A DNA stretch of 64,000 bases. It comes from Trichomonas vaginalis G3. Its lineage: Eukaryota > Parabasalia > Trichomonadida > Trichomonadidae. Location of the stretch: contig NC_067207.1 in the NCBI RefSeq assembly GCF_026262505.1, positions 6,456,252 to 6,520,251 of the forward strand. The letters run 5' to 3'. Positions 21,301 through 30,792 of the stretch are shown here, in pieces. Below the pieces are notes generated by a model that did not search any database, was not told the origin of the DNA, and saw only the letters and a list, made by a program, of their open reading frames with translations. Positions within the stretch are counted from its first letter, which is position 1, and each line of letters begins with the position of its first letter. The position numbers were made by a program, and so were the translations under genes.

Positions 21301-21790
21301 CATCTTGAATTAACTTACCACCGTTCATCTTGCACTTCTCACAATGTTTCCAAAATCTTGCTTGATTCTTTCTATCTGGATCATCGATTAAACTGTAAAC
21401 TTCTTCTTTGCAGTAAGGACAAACTCTGAAACCGACTAATCTTTCAACATCTGTAATGGCATCTGTGTGTAGTTGTCCGTCTTTGTTCTTTGTTAGTAAG
21501 AAATTGATTGTTTTGTATTTTGGATCAACAATGTAACTTTCAACAAGTTCGAAATCTACATCTTCAACATTAATGTCTTCCTTTTCTTGTGGAGAACAAT
21601 AGTAGTAATCGATATTAACTTTAAATTTTTTGCATAATGCTTCAGACTCTTTTGCAATGTCGAAACCTTCATAAGAATCAATTGCGTCATTTAAATATTT
21701 CCTTCTTGTTTCAGGATTAACTCCATCAGGTATGTTATAAAATTCCTGAAAGAGTTTCTTCCCTCCAGCAATGATAGCTTTATCACTCAT
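18383..21790 (-). CDS. Polinton protein-primed family B DNA polymerase region, with HNH-like module
   Basis: Exonuclease motifs YITFDFETLE and VIGFNSSKFDLN lie in the upstream part, after a CPYC...HCEKC zinc-binding pattern. The polymerase part has motif A (GVDFNSLYPS), motif B (KISLNGSYGYDAM) and motif C (EGDTDSSYW). Between exonuclease and polymerase motifs is CALCGKAF...LDRIDNDLGHTKENC...CCYCN, an HNH/endonuclease VII-like zinc module. A further CPKC lies near the C-terminus. The enzyme would copy the element by protein priming. It belongs to the decayed element and is treated as a fossil. Confidence 0.85.
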
Positions 21791-21796
21791 TTTTTA

Positions 21797-22687
21797 TTAG
21801 CGGAAAAAAGTGATCGCACAATATTTCATTCTTGATGACATGTGTGTTTGTTCCATCTTCTCAGAAATGTTTGCATAAACGTAATGTTTATAGGAGTTCA
21901 TGTCTTTGATGTTTGAGATCGTGAATGGGATTGAACGTTCAACTTCATCTTCTTTTGGTGGTGTTAATGAATATTGTTTGGTAACAGAATCTTCAGTAAC
22001 AAATCCAAAATCACATAAGATCTTATATGTTCCTTTCGTTTTTGTTGCAATGTCATCTAAGTAATCTAAGATCTGCTTTACATCTGAAACATTGTTGAGG
22101 TAATATAATGTGTAAAGTCCTTTGTCTTCAATATTTTTGGAATTCTTTTTGTAATGATTGCTTTCAAGAACTTTCTTGAAATCAACTTCATCTAATGGAT
22201 GGAACAGTTCGATACAATCAAGATTAGAATCCATGAACTGTAATTTATGTCTCTTGACGAATTCTGTACCTTCTTTGGATAAACTTTCATCAAATTCACC
22301 GTTCAACAAATTCTGTGAAACTTCTTGAACAAAATCTTGAAACCTTTCATCATGGTACTTCTTTAATGGTATCTGCGCTGTAGGAATATTCATTAATTCC
22401 TCTATTTCAGCTTCAGTATCATTAATGTCAACATGCGGATTCGCGGTTTCAATTTCGTTTTCATTGGTTCCACCTAAGAAGTTAAGAATGTCTTTTTTGT
22501 TTGCTTTGCCAGTGTATTCTTTATCCAAAATGTCCTTGAAAAGTGCTAAGTTTTTCAAATAGTTGTTAGAAGGTTTGTAAGATTGATCGTCAGAATAATA
22601 TTCATCATTAATTTCTTTAATTTCTTTTAAAGAATCAAAGACTTTCTTTAATTTGCTGAATGGAATTTTTTTCTTACTCATTCTCAT
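21797..22687 (-). CDS. Hypothetical Polinton protein next to polymerase (about 295 aa)
   Basis: An acidic, Asp/Glu/Lys/Asn-rich protein starting MSKKKIPFSKLKKVFDSL, directly upstream of the polymerase region with about six bases between them. Its position fits either the N-terminal extension/terminal protein part of the polymerase or a separate gene. It has no motif I recognise. Confidence 0.5.
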   Translation of the reverse strand: MRMSKKKIPFSKLKKVFDSLKEIKEINDEYYSDDQSYKPSNNYLKNLALFKDILDKEYTGKANKKDILNFLGGTNENEIETANPHVDINDTEAEIEELMNIPTAQIPLKKYHDERFQDFVQEVSQNLLNGEFDESLSKEGTEFVKRHKLQFMDSNLDCIELFHPLDEVDFKKVLESNHYKKNSKNIEDKGLYTLYYLNNVSDVKQILDYLDDIATKTKGTYKILCDFGFVTEDSVTKQYSLTPPKEDEVERSIPFTISNIKDMNSYKHYVYANISEKMEQTHMSSRMKYCAITFFR

Positions 22688-22979
22688 TTAATTCAAATTA
22701 AAAAATGACACTTTTTTAAACGATAAGGTTTTTATTCATAAAAATACTAAGGTTATTCCAGGACCTTGTTTTTGTTTTTCTTCATCCATTCGTTCAAGAA
22801 TGTGTTGGAAATCTTCCACGAACTTTAAGAAATCATAATCTTTGTTCGTGTAATGCATGAAAATTCGGTTCAATTCATTTTTGACACTTTACATATCGGA
22901 TGTATTATCTAAGAATTATATTATAAAATAATAATTTTGTGTTTTATAAGTTTATTTGTATAAATTGATTCAAAAAAAA

Positions 22980-23911
22980 ATGGAAAGACAAGAAGTGGAT
23001 CTGCCAAATGAAAATCAGATTTATATTACGGCATATCTTGAATATTCTATTGGCAAAAAGACAGCAGACCAAGTTGCAAAAGATTTGCACATAGGTAGAA
23101 AAAATTATTATTAAAATGGCAAGAACTTGGTTTAAATCCAAAAAAGCTCGGAAGACCAGAAACTCCTCTCAGAACAGATTTGTTACCAACCATTCACGAA
23201 ATAAAAGCTAAGTACAATCTAGGTTATAAAAAAGTTTTAGAGAGTTACATACATGATGACACAGTTTCATTTCACGATATGCTTAAATTATACGAAAAAG
23301 AGAATCTTTTCAAATTTCGGCGAGATCCAGAAAAAATTGATGAACATCCAAATCAGTATGTTTCCCAATACGTAAATCAGCAATGGCATACTGATTTAAA
23401 AAGCTTCAAAGAAGAGACAAATGGTACCAAGCATACTTATCATTTAATTGCCTTTATCGATGACAGATCTCGTTTTTGTATTTATTACGAAATTCTTCCC
23501 GATAAAACAATGAAATCAACTTCAAAAGCTTTACAAAATGCTATCGACTCTATCAAAATTATTCCATACGAACTTTTGACAGATAATGGATGCGAATTTA
23601 CAGGAAAGGACTTCAAAAACGTTCTTCAAGTAAATGGCATTCAACACCATCGGACAGAACCTTACACACCACAGTTAAATGGTAAAATAGAACGTTTTTG
23701 GCAAACAATCTTTTCGGCTCGCCCAGATTTTATCGAAATAAGAGAATTTTTACCTCACGCAATAGAAGAATACAACACAGTATGGGTTCATACAGCTCTT
23801 AAAGATCTTTTCGGTGGAAAACCTACTCCAAAATCAATTTGGGACCAGGGTCCTAAATGGACAAAGGACTTAAACCCAAATCCTGAGTTCGAAATACAGC
23901 CTCGTAACTAA
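22980..23911 (+). mobile_element. rve-type (DD35E) transposase gene, element 1
   Basis: The main frame (23180-23911, 243 aa) has the rve catalytic triad: HTDL, LTDNGCEF and, exactly 35 residues after the second Asp, the Glu of NGKIERFW. It ends with a Trp/Lys/Pro-rich tail. A helix-turn-helix-like N-terminal part begins at the ATG at 22980 (MERQEVDLPNENQIY). The copy looks broken, with about one break. The organisation matches a single-gene DNA transposon related to IS481/Ginger-type integrases and to the second copy at 45462-47370. It abuts the right border of the Polinton. I did not find its terminal inverted repeats. Confidence 0.75.
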
Positions 23912-24392
23912 AAATAAAGTAAAAATACGAATAAACATTTTATTATAATTTAAATAATTTTTTTATTCATAAAGTAATACGATATATAGCTAAGCTATGT
24001 AAGGATATTCTGATGCTGAGAGTTTAAGAACTTTAAATTACGTATAGAAAAAAAATTCATTTAATATTTTGTAACATTTTTTAAATTGATAGATAGTTAG
24101 ATTTTGTAGGGGAAGGTAAGATTCTTTGTGGTAATAATGGTCGTTGAAATTAAAATGAATGTAAGATTTGTGGAGAAATTGTATAAATTTGCATAGTGTT
24201 AGATTCAGAATAGGAGCATATGAGCCAGTGATTGTGTCTAATGTTTTTAAGGTGCTAATTGGAAGTAGAAAAGAAAAAAATTTGTTGCAATAACATCATA
24301 TTGCAAAAAAGTTTTTAAAATATGATGTATGAATAAGAGTATGATTGGTATAGATTTGGGTTGTATAAATGTGATTGAACAATTGTTAATGG
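23912..24392. other. Non-coding tail region of rve element 1
   Basis: AT-rich DNA between the transposase gene and the palindromes. No coding frame or RNA is seen. It may be part of the transposon. Confidence 0.45.
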
Positions 24393-24513
24393 AAAGTTCA
24401 AAAACTTGGGTGCAATCAGTTCTGATTGCACCCAAGTTTTTGAACTTTGTATAAGGAATTGTTGGCTATGATGTACTGATCATGAATCAGTACATCATAG
24501 CCAACAATTCCTT
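24393..24513. repeat. Two adjacent long perfect palindromes
   Basis: Palindrome 1 has 27-bp perfect arms (24393-24419 and 24422-24448) with a two-base centre. Palindrome 2 has 28-bp perfect arms (24453-24480 and 24486-24513) with a five-base loop. Only four bases separate them. Perfect arms of this length must be recent or maintained. They lie about 480 bases 3' of the rve transposase gene, in the same relative place as the foldback at 44911-45104 in element 2. Confidence 0.95.
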
Positions 24514-24727
24514 CCCAAACAACCCGAAATTTGTCTGATTCCACACTAATTTTATTAATTTATCTAAACTTTTATCCTCGTCTACAATTTAATCATCAAT
24601 AATTATCTCTTGTTCTATTTCACTATTATATATATATATATTTATATGATTTGATTTAAAAAAAATAAATAAATAAATTAATAAATCATTTACTCAAATA
24701 TATCAAAAGTTTTATTTTTATATTATA
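24514..24727. other. AT-rich spacer with TA run
   Basis: Contains a short (TA)n run near 24628-24645 and A-rich DNA. Nothing else was recognised. Confidence 0.5.
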
Positions 24728-25724
24728 CATGGCACGGTGGGCGCAAAAAGTGACAAAATAGAATACCTATGGTGGCACGACAAAGGAAACATTTTTGTAA
24801 GGCAAACATTATATCAAATACCTTTACTTTGTAATAAGAAATATAATTATCACGAAATTACAAATAAATATTGTTTAATATAATTAATAGCAAAATTGTT
24901 TTTTATTATTTCCCTTAAGACCTTACTTATTAAGTATACGTATAACAAGCTTGTACTGCATGTATTAGTTAATAGAACAAAAGAAAATGAGCTCAAATGA
25001 AAAAAATTTTCATGCTATTTTGGAAATATGCATATTCGAAGTATGAGAGTTGTAAACACTGAGAATTTTAAGCTTTGGTTGATGATAGTCTTTAATTTTT
25101 CTTGAAGTAGTAAATTATTTGATATGAAAATTTAATGGCCAGCATAATCAATCGTGCGTTTCGTTTCTTGATTGAGAAACGATGATTGTGTGCTAATGAA
25201 TTATTGCGTCTGACAGGTTATGATTATGGATACCTGAAATTAAGCTTTTATGGGAAACATCACCGAGCGCCATTTGGCGCCCCTAATGCTGTTTCTATCG
25301 GTATGATTAAGGAGCTTTCTTATGCACTTTCATCACTTGAACTTGAACGCTACAAGATATATGCCCCCCTCCCAATGGGAGGTGGGAGCAAAAATTGAAA
25401 TGTTTACATTGATTTTTGAATACTTTACAAGCGCCACTCCCAGTGGGCGCGGGCGCAAGTGATCGGGTTAAAAAAATCATAAAAATATTCAAAATTGCGA
25501 TTTTAATAGATGTTTAAGAAGTAAATTTATTAATAACGATATTTCATAGTACAAAATGTGTTCAATCTCTTCGTAAATCATTCAAAAAAATCAAAAGAAT
25601 TTCCAAAATTCAATTTTTTTAGTAAAATTTATATCTTTTTCTATCGTCTCCTCCCCACCAGTGGGAGCCACCGGAGGCGCGGGCGGCGCCGCTGGCGCCA
25701 AAAAAGTAGCGCCATCGTGCCATG
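24728..25724. mobile_element. 1-kb TIR element with GC-rich palindromes
   Basis: The ends are inverted copies: CATGGCACGGTGGGCGC on the left and GCGCCATCGTGCCATG on the right, with TATAC flanking outward on both sides. Inside are four GC-rich palindromic clusters unlike the AT-rich surroundings: GCGCCATTTGGCGC (about 25268), CTCCCAATGGGAG (about 25370), ACTCCCAGTGGGCGCGGGCGC (25435), and a CCACCAGTGGGAGCCACCGG cluster followed by repeated GGCGCC (25655-25705). A plus-strand frame at about 25186-25398 reads plausibly (LTGYDYGYLKLSFYGKHH) but has no ATG and no known family. It looks like a non-autonomous DNA element or the husk of one. Confidence 0.7.
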
Positions 25725-25884
25725 TATATTTTATATATAAAGATAACTACTTTTTAAAAAAATACCCTATATATTTTTGTCATGTAAACTTGTCACTTTT
25801 TGTCAGAAGTGAAGTGAACCGGGTTTTCATGCACAACAAAGATTTTTTTACTTTTCTCCAGAATGTAAAACGTAATGCGTTTCG

Positions 25885-25893
25885 TCACTTTTT
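25885..25893 (+). promoter_or_regulatory. Initiator-like motif TCACTTTTT
   Basis: TCACTTTTT lies 23 bases before the ATG at 25916 and fits the TCAYTWYT start of the trichomonad initiator. A second TCACTTTTT occurs about 90 bases further upstream. Confidence 0.4.
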
Positions 25894-25915
25894 GTGTAAA
25901 CTGAAAAATATTTTA

Positions 25916-26638
25916 ATGTCTGAGGCCAAAAATGACACAAACCAAATAAATCAAGATGATAACCAACAGCAAGGAGAAGAAATACCACTAGAGAAACTTG
26001 ATAGCAAATTAATTTTTGATAAAGATTTAACTTTAACAGATAAAGAAATCGTTTTTCGCTTCAAAGTTTTCAAAATTATGAACAAAAAGACTTTAAACAC
26101 GATAGAACTCGAAATGCACAAGTATGATGATATCTTTTTCTTAATGAAATGTAAGGTCGACTTCAAAAAGTTCCAGAAAATAGCAAAAGAGAACTCTCTT
26201 ACAATCGATTTCGAGCAATTACTTGATGCAATCATATCAATGTTCGAAAATAACATTAATCACAATAATGCTACGAAAGTTGATTTTAAAGCATCAGAAA
26301 AAGGTGGAACCCTTTCATTCTTCGATGTTTTAGAACTCAGAGCTGTTAAAATCTTCTCATTAGATTTCACTAACGCATCAAAGAATCATCAGTTTATTTA
26401 CGCTCAGAGAAAGTTTAATGAAATAAAAGAACTTCTAGAACTTAAGAATAGAGAGTTAGAAATCTTCCTTCATGAAGTTCATAAGAAGAATTACACAATG
26501 TTTGATCATATTTCCCAGAAGGCAATTTATGTCCCCACAGAAGAATCTCCTGGTTTTACAGATTCTTATAAGAGTTCTGGCATCCCTGGATCTCCAAAAT
26601 CGCCAAAATCTCCTCGCTCGCCAAAGCTTTCTAAATAA
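25916..26638 (+). CDS. SAS-6-like N-terminal domain protein (240 aa)
   Basis: The ATG at 25916 (MSEAKNDTNQ) follows an initiator-like TCACTTTTT; upstream in-frame sequence belongs to the GC-rich element. After a Gln/Asp-rich leader, residues 40-175 carry a pattern like the SAS-6 head domain: VFRFKVFKIMN, HKYDDIFFLMKCKVDFKKFQKIAKEN, IDFEQLLDAIISMFE, then GGTLSFFDVLELRAVKIFSLDF, followed by the start of a helix (RKFNEIKELLELKNRELE). The C-terminus is a Ser/Pro/Lys tail (GSPKSPKSPRSPK). SAS-6 builds the basal body cartwheel. This protein lacks the long coiled coil, so it would be a short SAS-6/XRCC4-fold relative. Recognition is by pattern only. Confidence 0.5.
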   Translation: MSEAKNDTNQINQDDNQQQGEEIPLEKLDSKLIFDKDLTLTDKEIVFRFKVFKIMNKKTLNTIELEMHKYDDIFFLMKCKVDFKKFQKIAKENSLTIDFEQLLDAIISMFENNINHNNATKVDFKASEKGGTLSFFDVLELRAVKIFSLDFTNASKNHQFIYAQRKFNEIKELLELKNRELEIFLHEVHKKNYTMFDHISQKAIYVPTEESPGFTDSYKSSGIPGSPKSPKSPRSPKLSK

Positions 26639-27022
26639 AACGAACTATTTTTGAATAAACTATTGATATGAAATGTTGGAAATTAAATATTTGAATTCTT
26701 TTTGATTCGAAATTGAAATCGATAAATTGAGCAATTTTTGAAATTAAAGGCTGGAGAGGAAACACTGTAAAAGCAAAAGAGAAAACCTCATACACAACAA
26801 ATATATCTACAAAAATTGTCTCTATTATGCTTGACATATGAAAAATATAGTAATAAATTGCAAGATCTCATAATATTACTTCCGTTTGATTCCGAGAAAT
26901 ATTATTTGATCATCCCTTTGTAAATTCTAGGATAATTTTTAGTTCATTAGCATGAAAGTATGTTTGGAAAAAAAAATCATACTGTGCTACACGCCACTAA
27001 ATAGTAAAAAGTGACAATTGTG
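26639..27022. other. Intergenic, possible promoter of TAF5-like gene
   Basis: AT-rich. AAAAAGTGAC occurs 10 bases before the ATG of the next gene, in reverse orientation relative to other initiator-like motifs. Nothing else was recognised. Confidence 0.4.
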
Positions 27023-28474
27023 ATGTCTAACTCAATGGATTATTCCTATATGGTTAAAAATCCAAGCGACTTTGGCTATCCACCGAACACAATTCCCAGA
27101 GGAATAACTTTGGATGATTTAATGAAATCTAATCAATTTCTTAAGTCTTTTCCAAAAACTTTTTCTATTGCCAATCCTAGTCCAAATGCATTAACAGAGT
27201 CAAAGAAATATAAGAAATTACTCGATTTTGTTAATGTGCATAAAGACAAACCAAATCTTCAACAACTTTTAGTTCCAGTTTTTTGTACATCAGTTATGGC
27301 ATTAAAAGAGAAAGGAAATGTTGACGAACTTAACGCATTTGTTGAAGACTTCAAAGATCAAATACCAAATTCACGACAACCAGCTGTTAATAGATTTTTA
27401 AAGGATGAAAAAGTATTTACACATAATGCATGCCTATTTTCAACACAGAATATGAATATAGAAGTTACCTATGAAGAAGCAGAGTTAATTAAAAACTTTA
27501 TCAATATTCAAGAAAATTCCGACTTAAGAAGACAAATTACATCTCATGTAGAGCTTATTCCTAAGTATGAAGTTGTTCCTAGCCATACAATTGACATGAA
27601 ATTCTCTCCTCCTTCAGTAATTAAAGATATCACAATTTTACAAACAACTATTCCAAATGCAACACAAGCTGTTGTTTCTGATTACTCAACAGATGTTTTT
27701 GCAGCATTTGGAAATAATCAAGTCATGAGATTCAACGGAAAAGAAAGATCATCTCAAATTTTACGAAATCATTCATCATCAGTTACCTCATTATCACTTT
27801 CTTCTACCGGATCTCTACTTCTTTCCACCGATATCGAAGGAAATTACAGCGTTTGGAGCCAAAATGGCTCTGAAAATGGTTATTTAACAATGTCAAGTAT
27901 CTGGTGTTCATGTTTTGCACCTCAAGGAGGCATTTTCGGTATCGGAAGTGATCAATGCGCATTTCTATACGATGCTAGTCGCAATAAAATGTTCAGATCC
28001 TTAGTTGGCCACTTGAATTCGATTTCATCCATAAAATTCCACCCGAATTGCGCATTAGTCGGCACTACTTCGTCTGATGGAACAGCAAGGATATGGGATG
28101 TGAGGACAGGAATGACTCAAAGGCTGTTTTTGAACAAAGATCAAATCGAAATCCCGAGAAGGTTCACGAATATTGCGTTTTCTGATAATGGACAGTTCGT
28201 CGCTTACTACAATGGTAATGTTTGCGTTGCAAATATCGGCTCAAACGCAATTATCGCCGATCAACCTGTAGGAATCCAGAAAATTAAGTCAATTCAGTTC
28301 AGCCAGGACTCAAATTCTGTCTTCATCGTAGAAACAAATGGAGAAATCCAAGTTTTGACTTTTAATTCTGGAGATCTTGTTTTAAAGGATGTTATGAACC
28401 TTTCTGCTAATGTCATTGACGCAAAGAGGAACACTATGAACGAACTTAATGTTTTAGTATCTTATGACTTGTAA
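27023..28474 (+). CDS. TAF5-like TFIID subunit, NTD2 plus WD40 (483 aa)
   Basis: The ATG at 27023 (MSNSMDYSYMV) is preferred to an upstream GTG. Residues 70-130 (YKKLLDFVNVHKDKPNLQQL, LVPVFCTSVMALKEKGNVDE, LNAFVEDFKDQIP) match the helical TAF5 N-terminal dimerisation domain. Residues 220-480 form a WD40 propeller, with a canonical repeat SISSIKFHPNCALVGTTSSD followed by GTARIWDVRTG. The combination is specific to TAF5, the scaffold of TFIID and SAGA. The propeller is short, with several degenerate blades, and the protein is smaller than typical TAF5 (about 600-800 aa). It would act in the nucleus in pre-initiation complex assembly. Confidence 0.75.
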   Translation: MSNSMDYSYMVKNPSDFGYPPNTIPRGITLDDLMKSNQFLKSFPKTFSIANPSPNALTESKKYKKLLDFVNVHKDKPNLQQLLVPVFCTSVMALKEKGNVDELNAFVEDFKDQIPNSRQPAVNRFLKDEKVFTHNACLFSTQNMNIEVTYEEAELIKNFINIQENSDLRRQITSHVELIPKYEVVPSHTIDMKFSPPSVIKDITILQTTIPNATQAVVSDYSTDVFAAFGNNQVMRFNGKERSSQILRNHSSSVTSLSLSSTGSLLLSTDIEGNYSVWSQNGSENGYLTMSSIWCSCFAPQGGIFGIGSDQCAFLYDASRNKMFRSLVGHLNSISSIKFHPNCALVGTTSSDGTARIWDVRTGMTQRLFLNKDQIEIPRRFTNIAFSDNGQFVAYYNGNVCVANIGSNAIIADQPVGIQKIKSIQFSQDSNSVFIVETNGEIQVLTFNSGDLVLKDVMNLSANVIDAKRNTMNELNVLVSYDL

Positions 28475-28827
28475 ATATATTTGTTTAAAATGTAATTTAT
28501 ATAATAAAGCTATTATTTATTATTCAGACGACTTTTTAATAGTTAAACTAGTAATAATCATATTGGAAACAAGTAGTTTTTTTAAAATAATATCGCAAAA
28601 ATTTTAACAAATCCTTGAATCACTATTAAAGTATAATAATATATGGTAGCCGTTTCTGGTTGATAAACCCAAAATCTGGGAAAGGTTCTTGGGAAAAAAA
28701 ATTAGGAATATTCCCAGCACTTTTCCACCAGAACCGGCCACTATAAATAATATGATTAAATTCAGTGAGATTTCATATACATTATGCATATCAAAAACAA
28801 AAAGTATAGAATGAGAAATAATTTATT
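28475..28827. other. Intergenic with an imperfect hairpin
   Basis: Between about 28641 and 28750 the sequence folds imperfectly: ATGGTAGCCGTTTCTGGTTG on the left matches CCACCAGAACCGGCCACTAT on the right in reverse complement, with TGGGAA/TTCCCA blocks further in and an A8 centre. It may be an old foldback element. Nothing else was recognised. Confidence 0.5.
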
Positions 28828-29715
28828 CTAAACAAGAGTAAATATAGATAGAGAAGCTGAAGATATGCTTAATGAAAAGTAAATATAGCAAAGATTATTG
28901 GATACAGCTTTTTGGATTAATTTTGGATAAATAATTGAATTAATATTTGTATTAAGATGCAGAGTATTGTCTTTATATTGATGATAACGATTATTGTCTG
29001 TTGAAGTTATTAAAACTGATTGGTTTCCTTTAAAATAAGTTGCATATTGATGAGAAACAATATATATTGTATCATTAATGTTTATTGGGGCTAAATAAAA
29101 GCTATAATTATTGTGATCCTCCCATTCTAACGGATCTGATTTATAATTTCGAAAAATTGTCAAGTTTTTGATTGCTTTTGGTTTATATAGAATACATGAA
29201 ATATAGGTTACTGTTTGAGGAAGTATAAGCTGTTCAACCTGTTGAAAATGATCTGTCGCGCCTTGGAGAATGGTTGTGACTCCAAAAGGAACTGTAAATA
29301 TTTTTGACTGATAATTTGGAGGTATGTTAACTAGTTTCTTCATGTCTTTTGAGTATAAAGCTCCATCAACAACTTTAAAATTAGGTTGAGTTTCATTAAT
29401 AGTATATTCTTCAAATTTAGAATTCCATTCGAATGGCCCACCAGCACTAAAAGTAATTAATTGAAGTGGGACATGAATTGTTTTAATTTTTGATTCGGTG
29501 ATCAAATTATTCCCAAAATATTCAACTGAATCTGGGAATTCAATTGTCTCTACATTTGAATATCCTACAAATGCTAATTCTTTAATATTTTTAACCAGGC
29601 CTTGAATTTTAATATGAATTGCATCATTTCTATGTTGTGTTTGCTCACTAGGAATAGAAGGACCATCCGATATAATTGTAAGAGTTTTAGTTGTACTATC
29701 CCAATCATAATTCAA
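28828..29715 (-). CDS. BspA-like LRR_5 surface protein, copy 1 (295 aa)
   Basis: It starts MNYDWDSTTKTLTIISDGPS, the usual opening of this trichomonad family, and continues with LRR_5-type segments (NVETIEFPDSVEYFGNNLI, KIFTVPFGVTTI, VEQLILPQTVTYI). The middle motif DGALYSKDMKKLVNIPPNYQS is shared with the paralogues at 31762-32727 and 32957-33922. The end is hydrophobic (CYIYFSLSISSASLSIFTLV) and probably a truncated membrane anchor. BspA-like proteins of Trichomonas are surface adhesins or antigens with a C-terminal membrane segment. The start ATG lacks a signal peptide, as in many family members. It is transcribed opposite to its paralogues. Confidence 0.8.
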   Translation of the reverse strand: MNYDWDSTTKTLTIISDGPSIPSEQTQHRNDAIHIKIQGLVKNIKELAFVGYSNVETIEFPDSVEYFGNNLITESKIKTIHVPLQLITFSAGGPFEWNSKFEEYTINETQPNFKVVDGALYSKDMKKLVNIPPNYQSKIFTVPFGVTTILQGATDHFQQVEQLILPQTVTYISCILYKPKAIKNLTIFRNYKSDPLEWEDHNNYSFYLAPININDTIYIVSHQYATYFKGNQSVLITSTDNNRYHQYKDNTLHLNTNINSIIYPKLIQKAVSNNLCYIYFSLSISSASLSIFTLV

Positions 29716-30278
29716 TTGTAGCTATTCGCTTTTTCAATTTGAAATCAATTCAAATTCTGTCAAATAAAAAGTTTTATCCAAGATTCATCAGACTAAGAAA
29801 ACTTCTTTTAAAACAAGTCGGAAGTATTAATAATTCATACAATCAATATTGAGGAGATTTTTTCATAAGAAAACTATCAATTAAGGGTGCAATTACCATT
29901 TTCTGACATTCTATCAATTTTTTTTTTGACAACACGAGTATGTGCGATAGATTTCACCGCAAAAGAAACATATTTTTTTCTTTTTCATTTTATTATTTTA
30001 TATGATCAATCTATATCAAGTCATAATATTAAATCAGATCTTCAAATAACCTATAATTTGAACGTCTTTTGAAGCATTAAAAAAAAACATAATATAGGGA
30101 ATTAAGAGCTCAAAATTCCTATTGATATACCAATGGTATACATATATGGGACCAAAGCTATTTCTATGGTCCATTCCAGCTTTTAAACATTGATGTTAAT
30201 GAGAATGCAATTCAATATTTTATAATTTTACAAGTATCATCAAAGATTTAGATTAATAATCAATGAAATTTATTAATA
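29716..30278. other. Intergenic between BspA copies
   Basis: AT-rich. A sequence resembling the outer end of the TTAA MITE (TTAAGGGTGCAATTAC) begins near 29881, without a matching partner. No gene was recognised. Confidence 0.4.
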
Positions 30279-30755
30279 TTGAACAGATTCTATGTTTTAA
30301 ACAATGATAATGTTACTCTTATGGGAATTGCTCAAATTGGAAAGAATGATATCAAATATGTTTATTCTAATGTATATTCAACTTCTTTCGAAGAAAATAA
30401 AACAGCAGTTGTCTCAACAACAAATAATAACAACAAATATGAATATTCAGATAATATCCTCAGTCATGATACGAACATCAACACAATCATATATCCTAAA
30501 TCTGTTGACAAAATATCATCTTCTTGTTTCAAACCAATGAGTCATAACAGTTTTTATATTCAAGACTTCACTGGTTACACAACAATCACTATCAAAAACC
30601 ATCTCTACACTACATATTGTTCTAATTATCTTTCCATTCACTTTTCATTATCATTCATTCTTCATTTATCAATTTTTGCCACATTATTACAACATCTTAA
30701 GAAGCCAAAAAAATATGAACCATGCTTCTATGACATTTGTTTGCAAAGTAAATAA
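30279..30755 (+). pseudogene. Chimeric BspA-like 3' fragment with membrane anchor and tail
   Basis: The first about 20 codons (FYVLNNDNVTLMG) resemble the unknown gene at 30793-31524 (FYTLKDDDITLLG), while everything from 30341 on is nearly identical in DNA to the 3' ends of the BspA copies at 32398-32725 and 33592-33919. Unlike those copies it does not stop after FSLSFILHL but runs on through SIFATLLQHLKKPKKYEPC and a short tail to a TAA. That gives a transmembrane helix and a basic cytoplasmic tail, the expected architecture of the family. It lacks the N-terminal LRR half and is most likely a recombination product. Confidence 0.7.
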
Positions 30756-30792
30756 AAAAATTAATTTTAACTTCAAATTTAAAATAAATGAT

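Larger units (their letters stand above)
10870..22880. mobile_element. Polinton/Maverick element, decayed
   Basis: About 12 kb holding the typical set of a Polinton: capsid-like gene region, small amphipathic virion-type peptides, rve integrase, long coiled-coil protein and protein-primed family B DNA polymerase. Most genes are on the minus strand, two on the plus strand. The left border is set by subterminal repeats near 10870-11200; I find no matching inverted repeat on the right, and I see neither a packaging ATPase nor an adenovirus-type protease, so it is probably incomplete. It looks broken, with roughly two to four breaks, but the genes are still easy to read, so it is fairly young. 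Borders are approximate. Confidence 0.85.
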
